From Takifugu bimaculatus (Eukaryota; Chordata; Actinopteri; Tetraodontiformes; Tetraodontidae), in assembly GCA_004026145.2 (NCBI GenBank), contig CP034986.1, forward strand, positions 3,590,255 to 3,654,254: 64,000 bases of DNA, in the 5' to 3' direction. Shown in pieces: positions 49,201 to 59,033 of this stretch (positions within the stretch are counted from its first letter, which is position 1; every line of letters starts with the position of its first letter). Position numbers and translations under genes: made by a program. The notes beneath the pieces are model-generated. The model made no database searches, was not told the DNA's origin, and was given only the letters and a program-made list of their open reading frames with translations.

Positions 49201-52200
49201 TCTGTCCATCATTTGGTGCTTTGCTCCATCCCAGTGTTTTGCTACTCTAAACCCCCCCCCCACCTTTGTTCGGCTCCAGGTCTGTGGGAGAGGCAGTTCG
49301 GCGAGGGGAGCTCTGATCTCCGCACCTTCTTGGGGAAGAAATACACCAAAATAATGATGATGCACCGAGCAGGTAAGGTGGGGGGAAACAACAGCACATA
49401 AACGCAGCACAACGGCGTTTTAGCTCTTTGAACATCTGTAGGTCCAATCTGCTCCCCTCCCATTTATCATTCTGTACTTTGTGATTAATTTAACACTCTC
49501 TCCATATTTTATGGGGCATCCTGGAACCTCAACAAGATACAATGGATTTCTGCTCAGACAGTAAAATGCATTCCGCTAAATATTTTACCATGTCATTTCC
49601 GATTCACAAATAAGAATATTCCCTGCGCTTCACAGGTTGCTTTCACATTATTTGGGATTTTAGGCACATATTTAAGTCTGGGGGAACATCCCATCTCTCA
49701 CACGGGCAGAACTGGAACACATTCTCCTGCTTTTCTTCCGCCTTTGAGGTTTGTACCGTTTCCACGAAGACATCCAGAACATGGTGCAGGTCCTGGAAGC
49801 CCCTCTGTGGGGAGGCAAGGCCAGCGTGGTGCTCCTGCTGCCGTTCCACGTGGAGGATCTGGCCAGGTTGGACAAGCTCCTGACCGTCCAGCTGGTGTCC
49901 AAGTGGCTGGAGAAGAGCAGCATGTCCAGCATAAGCATCTCCTTACCTAAAGCCAACATCAGCAGCGCCCTCAGCCTGCAGGTGGGTGCCGAAGCCTCTG
50001 AGATTTATTCAGTTAGGTGTTTCTGAAAGGTGAGTGCTGTATAATGGATTTAAATGGGGGGGGGGGTTATTGTGAAGTATTCAGGAAGTTTATGGTAAGA
50101 ACACAGCAGAAGGTTAATAAAGAATGATTTAATGTGTAGCATGAAGGACAAACTCAACGTTCCTGACGTTAGAGTTGAATCAATAACAAAGCCATAAGGA
50201 GATTAGCTTATTGGGATGAGATCAAATTGGTCGTCATTATTTATAGACCAAAACTAATAACAGTTGAAAATAAAAGGCCTTTTTAGTTGTGTTTTGTGGC
50301 ATGAATCATGCATTTGCCTGCACGTCTGCTCTGAAATGTTGTCTGCTCCTTTTTCCCTCTTTTGATTAGACTAAAATGCTCGTGGGATCACAGGCCGTCT
50401 TTAAAATATCCTTGGATAAGTGCATTCCTTAACTTCTCGAGGGTTTTTTTTTAAATATTTGAGTCAGTTTTGTACAAAACACATGTATAAATACAGTTGG
50501 ATAATTGTTTCTCTTTCACTGACGTCCAGCAGACATACGTCTTTGTTCTCTCCACGGGCTTTTTCATATCTGCGAGAAAGTCATTCATCACTCCGATTGT
50601 TTCTTTGTCTTTTTAAATGGCGTTCTTTGTTTTATCTGCGTCTCTTTCTCCTTTGTTCCGTGCTCTGGGCTGCCTCCTCTTCCTCACTTTTCATTTTGCT
50701 CCTGTTGTTTTGTGTCTCGTTATGAAAGTTACTCTTCCTCGTCCTCCATCTGTCGTGCACGATGTTGCTGTGCCCCTTTTCTCCAGCAATCTGGTGAAGC
50801 TGGTTCCCCCAACCTGCAGTCAGTACCCCTCCAACGTTGAGGCGTCTGGCCTCCAGCTGTACAGCGCATTAGGCTAAAGGTCTTCAACCAGCGGCCCCAC
50901 CTTGACTGCTAGCATGCTAACAGCAGCCTGATGTGTGTGTCCTGCGGGCTCTCTGTGGGGTTCCGCACCTTCCGTCAGGGTTACCTTTGTCGGAGCACGC
51001 AGGTCGTGTCACAGCACAGCTGCTAGCCTCCATTTCTTCTAACATCTGCTAACATCAGGGGAGCAACAACAAAGAGGCAGACACGGTAGCATCTGATGCT
51101 AGGGCGCGCGCACGGAGGCTGGTGGCCAAAATACATTTATCATGCTGGGTAGAGTGATAATTACCAGCCAGCGGGGTCTGTGGCCGGCTCGCTGCGGCCT
51201 CATACACTGGAGCACGTTTAAGTGGATCCCTTTGCTCTTCTTCTTTAGCATTTTAGCTCTTGTGACCCTACAGATACGTGAACAGACAGCATGGCGTCAG
51301 AGACGTAGGTGCCAGGGATGCAGCTGTTGTGGTTAAACGACCAGGACCATACAAGCGGGAAGGGGGGGGGGAGTTTAGCTGAACCTGACAGATACAGATG
51401 ACACGCTGTAAAAAACCCATTTCCCAGCGTCTTGGCACCCCGGCTGTGATCACAGACCATATTGTCTTAATGGTAACCCCTTAACCTCCTCGCTGACTGA
51501 TGATCTCCAAAGCTGCCTGGTCCTAGTCGCACCAATGTCTCCAAAGAGCCGCGCTGCCATGCTTCCCTCTCCGAGTCGTGCCCTGCTGAGCAAGGCTCTG
51601 ACGTTACATTGTCAGGACACTCTGGGGGGGTCATAACGCGCAGCTACAACCCCCGACACACAAGTTTACCAGGGGAAGAAGAGAGACACGCTGCTTTTTT
51701 CTGATTATATAAGCTAGCTGTGGACGAGCACTTAAAAGTTTTAACCTCTTGTTTTCTTCATGACTTGTCCCTTTGAGTTTGCTCTCTGAAGAAAAAGGAA
51801 GTGCATTTGAGAAATGATTACAGAGCTCTGAGCAAACCCACTGCTGACTCATTTTGACTGTCCGTCAAACCCTTCTGTCCACGGCTTCATTTTTCCATTC
51901 GGGTCAGTCCAATAATTGCTCATCCTTGCGCATTAAAACTGTTTACTGTCATCTCGTATGTCAGTCTGCAGAATGTCTGTGCTCGTGTGTGTGTGTGTGT
52001 GTGTGTGTAAGCCAAAAACCCAGCTTTGTCACGTTCAGGCACCCGTTTATTCTCTATCAGTTCCAGGGATCTAGTTCCTTTTTGTCGGCGTTCACTCAGC
52101 ATCACCTTGGCTCCGCTGACCTAAATAGGAGTGACGTTCAGCAGCCAAGTGAAGAGGAGAGGTGGAGGAGAATGTGTGTGTGTGCGTGTGTGTGTGTGGG

Positions 52201-55200
52201 GGAGTCAGCGATGCCTTGGGGACAAGGTGGGAAGCGTCACGGGGAGCTATAAATAGTCGCTGAACTCTGGCTTTTTCCCTTCCTTCACATTTCCCTATTT
52301 GTGGCGTCCTCGTCCGGTAAAGGACAGCGACTGTAGTCAGACATGCAGAAGCCTTTACAAGGCTGGCCCTGGGGTCACAGGAGAAGCCGACCCCAGGGGG
52401 CGCTAGCCTGGCCACACGCTCGCTCACAATAATGGCTTTAGCCCGAGCTCCATCCCAGCTCTACCTCCAGTCTGTGAGTAAGACGCATGGACGTGCACAG
52501 GAGAGCTCACTCAGTCACAGCTAATGAGGTCAAAAGGTCATCAAATATTTACAAGAGCGCACTCGGCAGTATACGGCACCCGGGGACGGCGGTTTTAACA
52601 CAGCCTCGCTCAGAATGGATTTCTCACATGTGTTTTGTAGCATTTAGTTGAGTATCTTGTAAAAGATAAAGCTGCGGCTCCTTTTTCTCCCGTTTCATTT
52701 GTGTGGAGCTCGCCCCAGGGACTCAACGGCGACGCGTGTGAATGAGAAGCAGGGGCGTATTGACCACGAGGAGCAGGTAAAAGCTCACGTAAATAAGATC
52801 CCGAGAGCCGTTCCCCTGATGGGACTCAATGGACGGATGGAGTGGCTTTGAAGCCTGGAGAGCGGACTGAAAGAGAGGGTTGCATCAAATGAAATGAAGC
52901 CAGATCACAGCCACATGCAGCGCACTTGAAACCACCCACGCAGGACGATAAAGGCGGCATTGAACTTAGCAGAACCCAGCCTGTAAAGAGCCGCTAAAAG
53001 TGCTAACAGCTTAGCAGAAACATTTGGCAGATCTCAGTGGGGAGCCGAAGGGGAACGGAGTGTAGACCTATCCATGGGATCCCATTAGATCCAGTCTGTT
53101 TCTGTCCGACATGGACAGACGGGATCCATTTACACAGCAGCGGTTTGCAGAATGTTTGTTTGTTTGTTTCATCTGTTTGTGCCCAGAAAATGTTATTGCC
53201 AGGAATCTTTACCTGGGTAATAAAAGTTCTGGAAACTCGGTGTTTTACCTGCGTACTTGCTCTCTTTTACCTGCGTACTTGCCCTGTTTTACCTGCGTAC
53301 TTGCCCTGTTTTACCTGCATACTTACTCTCTTTTACCTGCGTACTTGCTCTCTTTTACCTTCGTACTTGCTCTGTTTTACCTTCGTACTTGCCCTGTTTT
53401 ACCTGCGTACTTGCTCTGTTTTACCTGCGTACTTGCTCTGTTTTACCTGCGTACTTGCTCTGTTTTACCTGCGTACTTGCTCTCTTTTACCTGCGTACTT
53501 GCTCTCTTTTACCTGCGTACTTGCTCTCTTTTACCTGTGTACTTGCTCTGTTTTACCTGCGTACTTGCTCTCTTTTACCTGCGTACTTGCTCTGTTTTAC
53601 CTGCGTACTTGCTCTGTTTTACCTGCGTACTTGCTCTGTTTTACCTGCGTACTTGCTCTGTTTTACCTGCGTACTTACTCTGTTTTACCTGCGTACTTGC
53701 TCTCTTTTACCTGCGTACTTACTCTGTTTTACCTGCGTACTTGCTCTCTTTTACCTGCGTACTTGCTCTGTTTTACCTTCGTACTTACTCTGTTTTACCT
53801 GCGTACTTGCTCTCTTTTACCTGCGTACTTGCTCTCTTTTACCTGCGTACTTGCTCTGTTTTACCTTCGTACTTACTCTGTTTTACCTGCGTACTTGCTC
53901 TCTTTTACCTGCGTACTTGCTCTCTTTTACCTGCGTACTTACTCTGTTTTACCTGCGTACTTGCTCTCTTTTACCTGCGTACTTGCTCTGTTTTACCTTC
54001 GTACTTACTCTGTTTTACCTGCGTACTTGCTCTCTTTTACCTGCGTACTTGCTCTCTTTTACCTGCGTACTTGCTCTGTTTTACCTGCGTACTTACTCTC
54101 TTTTACCTGCGTACTTGCTCTCTTTTACCTGCGTACTTGCTCTCTTTTACCTGCGTACTTGCTCTCTTTTACCTGCGTACTTGCTCTCTTTTACCTGCGT
54201 ACTTGCTCTGTTTTACCTGCGTACTTGCTCTGTTTTACCTGCGTACTTTTAGTGGAAACACAGCCACATTTTCCAACTCCTGGGATATATTTCACGGGCA
54301 GCCAATCAGGATACAGTTTCAATGAACGCAAATGTGTTTAATTTTCCTGTTAAAGGGTTGTGTAATGACCGCCAGGCGACGTTTTTGTTCTTCCCGCTGT
54401 TTCCAAACGCGGCCGAGGTGCAAACGCGTGCATTGTAACGGCAGTAAGCGTCTAAAAGGATGAGTGAATCATCACATATTTGGTGAATAGTGCTTTTAAA
54501 TGGCATCAAGGCTTTTAGTGTAAACAGGCTTTTAGCTACCCCAGATTGAGTGCTGTCCCCCCGTTTCTCTGCCTTTTTCTTCCCAAACTAAGCACCGCGC
54601 TCATTCTTTGTGATTGATGTCTGTTTCGGGGGGGTTTTTTGGGGAGGGGGGGTAAACTCGCCGGTTACTTTAGAGAGAAAAGAATCTCCTTAATAGCGCG
54701 ACTGCTGGGGGAAATTTGTCTTTCCTGCATTGCATTTTTAAATAAGCGCATCACAGATCTAAAAGTGATTCCTAATGCAATTGAAAGTTCCCTATTCTGC
54801 CTGCACAGCCGGTGCAATATTAGATTCCATCATGTGAAGCGTCTGCACGCGCTCCCCTTTGACTGGCGAGATAAAAAACATCTGGACGGGGCAGGAGTCA
54901 CGGTGGGCAGCCGACGTCCAAATAGTTTCCAGTTTTAATCCCTGCAGCCGACATAAAAGCAACTTAACTTGTTTTCCCATCAGCTCCCTGCTTATTTAGC
55001 CCCCTCTGTCACATACGATCAGCACCAACCACCCCCCCCCCCCGCCATAACGTGCCCACCACCACTGGAAACCCCTCCCAACTCCGTGGGCTCACCCGTC
55101 ATGCTGAAGTAGCGCGATGCGTAAGGCTTGCTAGCCGGGGGCTTCACGCCGAGCTCAGGCCGACCACGCAGAACCCACCAGCTGATGCCGCCTGTGGCTG

Positions 55201-57424
55201 CCGCTCGCACACGGGAGGACGGCCGCTTCCATCTGGGAGGTATCAGCCCTCTTCCCGGCGCTTTTCCATCTAGCATTCACGCGGCGCCTCGGAGATAAAG
55301 GGCAGCCAAAGAGCACCTCCCAGAGGTTTATCTCCACATATAATGCATTACCACACGGCCGCGGTGCTCGGAGAATCCAAAGGCTCCGCTCTCCTCTCTC
55401 CTCCCGTGACAATAACCTTCTCAAAGAAGAGCTGTGGAGATGCACCTGTGCCTCCGGTGGCCACGGAAGCTGGTTCCTGAGAGGCCTGCGTGAGTTCAGA
55501 GCACAGGAGCCCGCGCACATCTGTCTCGGATCATCCAGATCATCCGAGGAGTCCACGGAGGAGACGTGCGCCCGGGCGAGGCGGCCTGTCTGAGCAGAGA
55601 AGGATGAGGGAAGGTGGGGGGGGGGGGGGGATTCAGAGCGATGGCAGAGCCAGACAGTGATGTAGCGGTCGCCAGTGGAGGAATAATAGATGAGGACAAT
55701 GGCGGCGCATCAGGGCGGGAGGCAGCGTGGGAGACACGGAGGACGGGAGGCGTCTGCCCAGGGCGGGGTCCAGGTTAGCGTAGCACGGCGCGCTCGCCTG
55801 CGCCACACGTGCAAAAGGGTCGCCCCCCGACGCGGCTTTAGGAGCTGGATGGAGCCGAACACGCCGTAGCCGCAGATGTTTCCAGGAACGCTTCCAACAT
55901 GCTCGTTCCCGCCGCCGAACACAAGGTTCACCCGCCGCCGCCGCTCCCCGACTCCTTACTTCTGGCAGCCACGGCCCGATGCACACCCGCGCTCTCGCCC
56001 GGCCCCCTGAGAAGCCTGTCACCGCCAGTGGCCCCCCCCCCAGTGGAGGATAAACTACCTGTCAACACCGCGGCTTTCCAAGGAATTCATATCACAGGGA
56101 AGACAAAGGTGCCGAGGTCACGGGGCTTCACGCTTAAATTATTCATCGTCCGCTTCCTCCTTTCATCCCCTCCCTGACCGTCGCCCACTTTGTTCTGCCA
56201 CCTGCAACAAGGGCAGCTGTCCAGCCTCCATCCCATCTCCGGCTCTGGCCCAGATTGTAAATAAGCGTGATGAAAACCTCCCACAGAACGCCGGCCCGGA
56301 ATCGACAGTTTGGGACGGCGTGTTTATGTTTACAAAGGTGCGGTGGGAGGGAGGGAGGCATCGTATTTCAGATGCTAAAACTGCTCATCATTGGGTTCTC
56401 CCCCTCTCTCCCTCTCTCTCTCACACACTGTCTCTCACACACACACACTCTCCCTCCCTCTCTCTCTCACACACACACACTCTCTCTCCCTCTCTCTCTC
56501 ACACACTCTCTTCCTCCCTCTCTCCCTCCTTCTCTCACACACACTCTCTCACACACACACTCTCTCCTCCTCCATCCCTCCGTCTCCTCCCTAGCTCTCT
56601 CCCGCCCTCGCCTCATTCTCCTCTCACACTCCTCTCACACACACGCCTCCTCCCTCATCCTCTAACATATTCCCTCCTCTCCTCTCTCTCTCTCTCAACA
56701 CACTCTCTCCTCTCTCTCTCACACCCTCTCTCCCCCTCCCTCTCCCCTCCTCCCTCTCTCTCTCTCCCTCCCATCTCTCTCACACCACACTCTCTCTCCC
56801 TCCCTCCCTCATTCTCCCTCTCTCACACACACTCTCTCTCCCTCCCTCCCTCATTCTCCCTCTCTCTCCCTCTCTTAGTCCTGGCAGCCACGAGATGCAG
56901 GACTAAGTTGCAATGATTCTCCCACCTCATTTTGAGAGAAACAATCCCTACTTTTCTTTACCTTTCATGTAAAATAGCAACGTAGCATGAGAGCTAGCAG
57001 CTTTATATTGTTATAAATGATTCCAAGTGTTTCTTTGCTCCCCTGCTATGAATAGTAAACAAGCTAACATTGCTGTTAGCCTGCTAGCAATCAAGTTTCC
57101 TCTTTGTGTGCATTGTAGAAGCCGCTGTCTGCTCTGGGCTTGGTTGATGCCTGGGACCAGAAGGTGGCGGATTTCTCAGGAGTATCCGGGAAGGCCAAGG
57201 GGAAACTCCACCTCAGCGCCGTCCTCCAGTGGACCTCCCTGGAGCTCGCTGCTCAGGCCGGACCCGGAGAGGACCAGCTGGAGGAGGAGGAGATTGAAAA
57301 GCCCAAGATGTTTTACGCCGATCACCCGTTCGTCTTCTTGGTCCGTGACAACGCCACCGGCGCTCTGCTGCTGATGGGCGCTCTGGACCACGTGGAGGGA
57401 GAGGCCGTCCACGACGAACTCTAA
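45587..57424 (+). CDS. serpinh2: Serpin H-type collagen chaperone (HSP47 family), spliced, 416 aa
   Basis: Join of 45587-46205, 49280-49372, 49749-49981 and 57119-57424; all introns are GT-AG and the phases agree. HSP47 serpins are non-inhibitory ER chaperones that bind triple-helical procollagen and release it in the cis-Golgi. Residues 1 to about 20 form a signal peptide (VYILLFLPLAP). LYQALRSDSRSVNTLFSPLLAASSL begins the serpin fold at about residue 52. WERQF...DLR...MMMHR is in exon 3. FYADHPFVFLV at 380-390 is the serpin signature, and the C-terminus is HDEL. Arg221, Tyr381 and Asp383 align with collagen-contact residues of mammalian HSP47 (R222, Y383, D385). Sequons lie at 119, 307 and 393, and there is no cysteine. 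The length is close to the 418 residues of human SERPINH1. The start codon was chosen for its signal peptide, a G at -3 and the acceptor 8 bases upstream. The divergence points to the teleost paralogue serpinh2 rather than serpinh1a/b. Confidence 0.9.
46206..49279 (+). other. serpinh2 intron (3.1 kb)
   Basis: Begins GTGAGT and ends with CGGCTCCAG. It holds no recognisable gene. Open frames on both strands around 46880-47270 and 47470-47960 have no known domain. An 11-base C run lies near its 3' end (about 49250-49261), directly upstream of the acceptor, and may act as part of the polypyrimidine tract. Confidence 0.75.
49280..49372 (+). CDS. serpinh2: serpinh2 second coding exon (93 bp)
   Basis: Codes the rest of Gly207 through residue 237, entering and leaving in phase 1. 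It reads LWERQFGEGSSDLRTFLGKK and then YTKIMMMHRA. The MMMHR string is identical in mammalian HSP47 and is the best single marker of the family. Arg221 aligns with collagen-contact Arg222. The donor is AG|GTAAGG. Compared with human the segment is two residues shorter between the Arg and MMMHR. Confidence 0.93.
49373..49748 (+). other. serpinh2 intron (376 bp)
   Basis: Short GTAAGG...TTTGAG intron with nothing recognisable inside. The acceptor follows a CTGCTTTTCTTCCGCCTTTGAG tract, a good pyrimidine-rich site. Confidence 0.85.
49749..49981 (+). CDS. serpinh2: serpinh2 third coding exon (233 bp)
   Basis: Completes Gly238 and codes residues 239-315: LYRFHEDIQNMVQVLEAPLW, then ASVVLLLPFHVEDLARLDKL and SISLPKANISSALSLQ. 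This aligns throughout with the beta-sheet B strands and following helix of HSP47, including the PxHV...LxxLxKLLT segment. The donor is CAG|GTGGGT, leaving phase 0. NIS at 307-309 is a potential N-glycosylation site. Confidence 0.93.
51985..52008. repeat. (GT)12 microsatellite in the serpin intron
   Basis: Twelve uninterrupted GT units. A second, interrupted TG array lies 165 bp downstream at 52173-52198. Confidence 0.97.
52173..52198. repeat. (TG)n microsatellite, one CG interruption
   Basis: TGTGTGTGTGTGCG followed by more TG units, about 13 units in all, ending in a short G run. Confidence 0.96.
52390..52404 (+). promoter_or_regulatory. CTCF-like motif in the serpin intron
   Basis: ACCCCAGGGGGCGCT matches the CTCF core except near its 5' end. 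It has the same orientation as the stronger site at 10622. Motif evidence only. Confidence 0.3.
53243..54249. repeat. 22-bp minisatellite, about 46 copies
   Basis: A head-to-tail array of the unit TTTTACCTGCGTACTTGCTCTG spans 1,007 bp with no indels visible. Variation is confined to a few positions: G or C at the last base, GC or TC in CCTGCG/CCTTCG, and TTGC or TTAC. The unit length is not a multiple of three and no frame of the unit contains a plus-strand stop, so all three frames stay open for over 300 codons, each with the same 22-residue repeat. This is not a gene. Variant units recur at spacings of exactly 4 and 6 units (53771, 53859, 53991), showing block duplication. Confidence 0.97.
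56398..56878. repeat. CT/CA-rich low-complexity tract, about 480 bp
   Basis: Mixtures of (CT)n, CCCT and (CA)n runs such as CTCTCACACACACACTCT cover this stretch. It lies 240 bp before the last serpin exon. Long pyrimidine-rich open frames here are artefacts. Confidence 0.95.
57119..57424 (+). CDS. serpinh2: serpinh2 last coding exon
   Basis: Codes residues 316-416 and the stop (TAA at 57422-57424), entered in phase 0 after the acceptor CATTGTAG. It contains helix and strand segments (KPLSALGLVDAWDQKVADFS), the reactive-loop region replaced by an acidic stretch (GEDQLEEEEIEKP, about residues 365-377), and then MFYADHPFVFLVRD, the serpin signature and collagen-contact strand. The last four residues are HDEL, an ER-retrieval signal bound by KDEL receptors; mammalian HSP47 ends RDEL. 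The acidic loop without small hinge residues is consistent with a non-inhibitory serpin. Confidence 0.93.
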   Translation, partial: KPLSALGLVDAWDQKVADFSGVSGKAKGKLHLSAVLQWTSLELAAQAGPGEDQLEEEEIEKPKMFYADHPFVFLVRDNATGALLLMGALDHVEGEAVHDEL

Positions 57425-57590
57425 CACCTTCCTCAACTCCTGAGACGCTTCCTCTCACCAAGGCTACGCTATCGTTAACGTCAAGACGTCGTCATTCTCT
57501 GGCACGCGATCCCATCAGGCTCCGGCTGACTAACGCCAACGCTGAAATACACAGTCGCACACACCTGCTGACCCTTACTCGGAATAGAAA

Positions 57591-57596
57591 AATAAA
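57591..57596 (+). terminator. Proximal polyadenylation signal AATAAA
   Basis: Canonical hexamer 167 bases after the stop codon. A clear downstream GT-rich element is not obvious, so use may be partial. Confidence 0.45.
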
Positions 57597-58239
57597 AAGG
57601 CTGAAATATTTGACTGGAGTCGACAAATTCAGGCCAAACCTGGAGAGATTTGGAGCGCTCACATAGACAGACAGACGAAGCTGTAGTCAGATTAGCTACA
57701 CCAACACGCTGTCAACACAAACAGCAGCAAAGAACATCAGCCTCGCTCTAACACTTGAGTCCTGTGGGTGGGTGGGGGGGTGGGTGGGTGTTCTCCAGGT
57801 GACCGACAGATCAAGGGTGCCCACGAGGCAGCTTTTTGGCGTTGGCAGGGTCCCCTGGGCCGTATCTGTGGAAGACTGATGGATCAGCCAAGTGCTTATT
57901 GATGAGCCAGCTTTATGCTAATGGCTGTAATGACTCACAACGCTTGTCAACAACACAGAGAGGACGGGGGAACCTTTTAATCCCTTAATACCAGCCGGGA
58001 TCGATGACACCGGCACGCCACTGGGAACAAATGCGACTGACACGGCTTGACTTAAAAGTGCCAACTTAATATTTAAGGTGATTACGACTATTCAAAGAGC
58101 TATTGATTTTTTTTTTCCCAGAGCACAGAAGTGAATCATGGACGAATGCCACGTATCTTATTGTGCTTTTTTAAATGTAGTTAGTCTTTGTATCTGTCCA
58201 ACATTTGCTCACAGTATTTATATAATACTGTATTTATAT

Positions 58240-58245
58240 AATAAA
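58240..58245 (+). terminator. Distal polyadenylation signal AATAAA
   Basis: Canonical hexamer within a TATTTATATAATAAAG context, followed about 45 bases later by a GAGTGTTTTAAAGTG element rich in G and T. This is the better candidate for the main end of the serpin transcript. Confidence 0.6.
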
Positions 58246-58265
58246 GTAGATTTAAAGGCCTGACC

Positions 58266-58968
58266 TCGCGTTTCTTCACTCACGAGCGAGTGTTTTAAAG
58301 TGCAACTGTTCATTCATGATTCTCGTCGACAAGCATTTTTGAATATTTGATGGTTTTTCTATAAACGTTTCCATAAATGCGTGCTGCACCGGGCTGCTTC
58401 TGTTCACACAAAACACCATTTATCGTAAAATAAAAATAAGGACTGTAAAATGACTGTGTCACGTGGCTCTGTTCCTAATTTAGCCCTGCTGAGAGGTCTG
58501 CCTGTGCGTGTGCGTTACCATGGTTACCCACGTGTTGGACCTCCTACAGTGACCTCCCTCCAGCGGGGCGTGCAGCGGAGGCTTGGAAAGGGCACTGTTG
58601 CAGGGGCACTCCGGTCCCACCGAACCCGGCAGCTCAGTTCAGACGGAGCCATGATGGATCCCAGGCTGTCCGCTGAGAGCAAATCAATCCCGCCGCAGCT
58701 CCCCGCTGACCCACCTTCACATTTCATTCACTTCAAAACATGCAGAAAAACACGTGGAGCCGGGGCTCAAGTCACCTGCGGAGAAAAGGTAAGACTCCCT
58801 CACACGCAGAATGACCCAGTGAGGGAGGTGGCGGCTCTTTTAATTCAATTACTCTCAAGTTAACCTCATTTCAAAGGTCAAGATGACAATTTTCCATTCT
58901 ATAAATGATGTTAAATGATAATCCTGCCCTCGCTCGCTTCCGTCGCTGGGGGGGAGAGAGAAATTAAT
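58266..58968. other. Intergenic stretch after the serpin gene
   Basis: No gene is recognised. An RFX X-box-like string GTTACCATGGTTAC lies at 58514-58527. An open frame from 58450 has no known domain. Confidence 0.4.
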
Positions 58969-59033
58969 ACCGGAAGTAATTTAGGCTGACTTCCGGTTGC
59001 ACAATGAAACGTAAATAAAGTAGAACGTCCAAG
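58969..59033 (+). promoter_or_regulatory. Candidate ETS-type promoter and first exon of a second gene
   Basis: ACCGGAAGT (58969-58977) and its exact reverse complement ACTTCCGGT (58989-58997) are separated by 11 bases. Both are consensus ETS/GABP sites, a hallmark of TATA-less housekeeping promoters. Thirty-six bases after the second site is a consensus splice donor, CCAAG|GTAAGT, with the exon ending at 59033. The short segment between could be a first exon, probably non-coding, since its only ATG is followed by a stop after three codons. The transcript would run rightwards. Confidence 0.4.

Larger units (their letters stand above)
49982..57118 (+). other. serpinh2 last intron (7.1 kb)
   Basis: Starts GTGGGT and ends CATTGTAG. 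Besides the repeats listed separately it contains a CTCF-like motif (52390), an A/T-rich part near 50040-50480, and a GC/CpG-rich patch at about 55490-56060 with G or C runs of 12-15 bases (near 55032-55043 and 55616-55630). The patch is open on the minus strand but lacks recognisable protein or convincing splice sites. No nested gene is supported. Confidence 0.75.
57425..58265 (+). other. serpinh2 3' untranslated region
   Basis: Sequence from the stop codon to just past the distal polyadenylation signal. A proximal AATAAA (57591-57596) and a distal AATAAA (58240-58245) give possible UTR lengths of about 190 or 840 bases. A G-rich GGTGGGTGGGG string lies near 57768-57790. Confidence 0.65.

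Noticed and set aside
50770..50876. Alternative terminal exon of the serpin gene after the acceptor ending at 50786
   Set aside because: In the required phase it gives only about 17 residues before a stop and would remove the conserved C-terminal strands and HDEL. The exon at 57119 fits the family fully.
53037..54341. Plus-strand open frames of 331-434 codons with Leu/Tyr/Cys repeats
   Set aside because: They are three readings of one 22-bp minisatellite unit that lacks stops; there is no independent protein signal.
55633..56022. Minus-strand open frame of 129 codons in a CpG-rich patch
   Set aside because: Two overlapping minus frames are open because of GC-rich composition; there is no recognised domain and no convincing splice or promoter structure.
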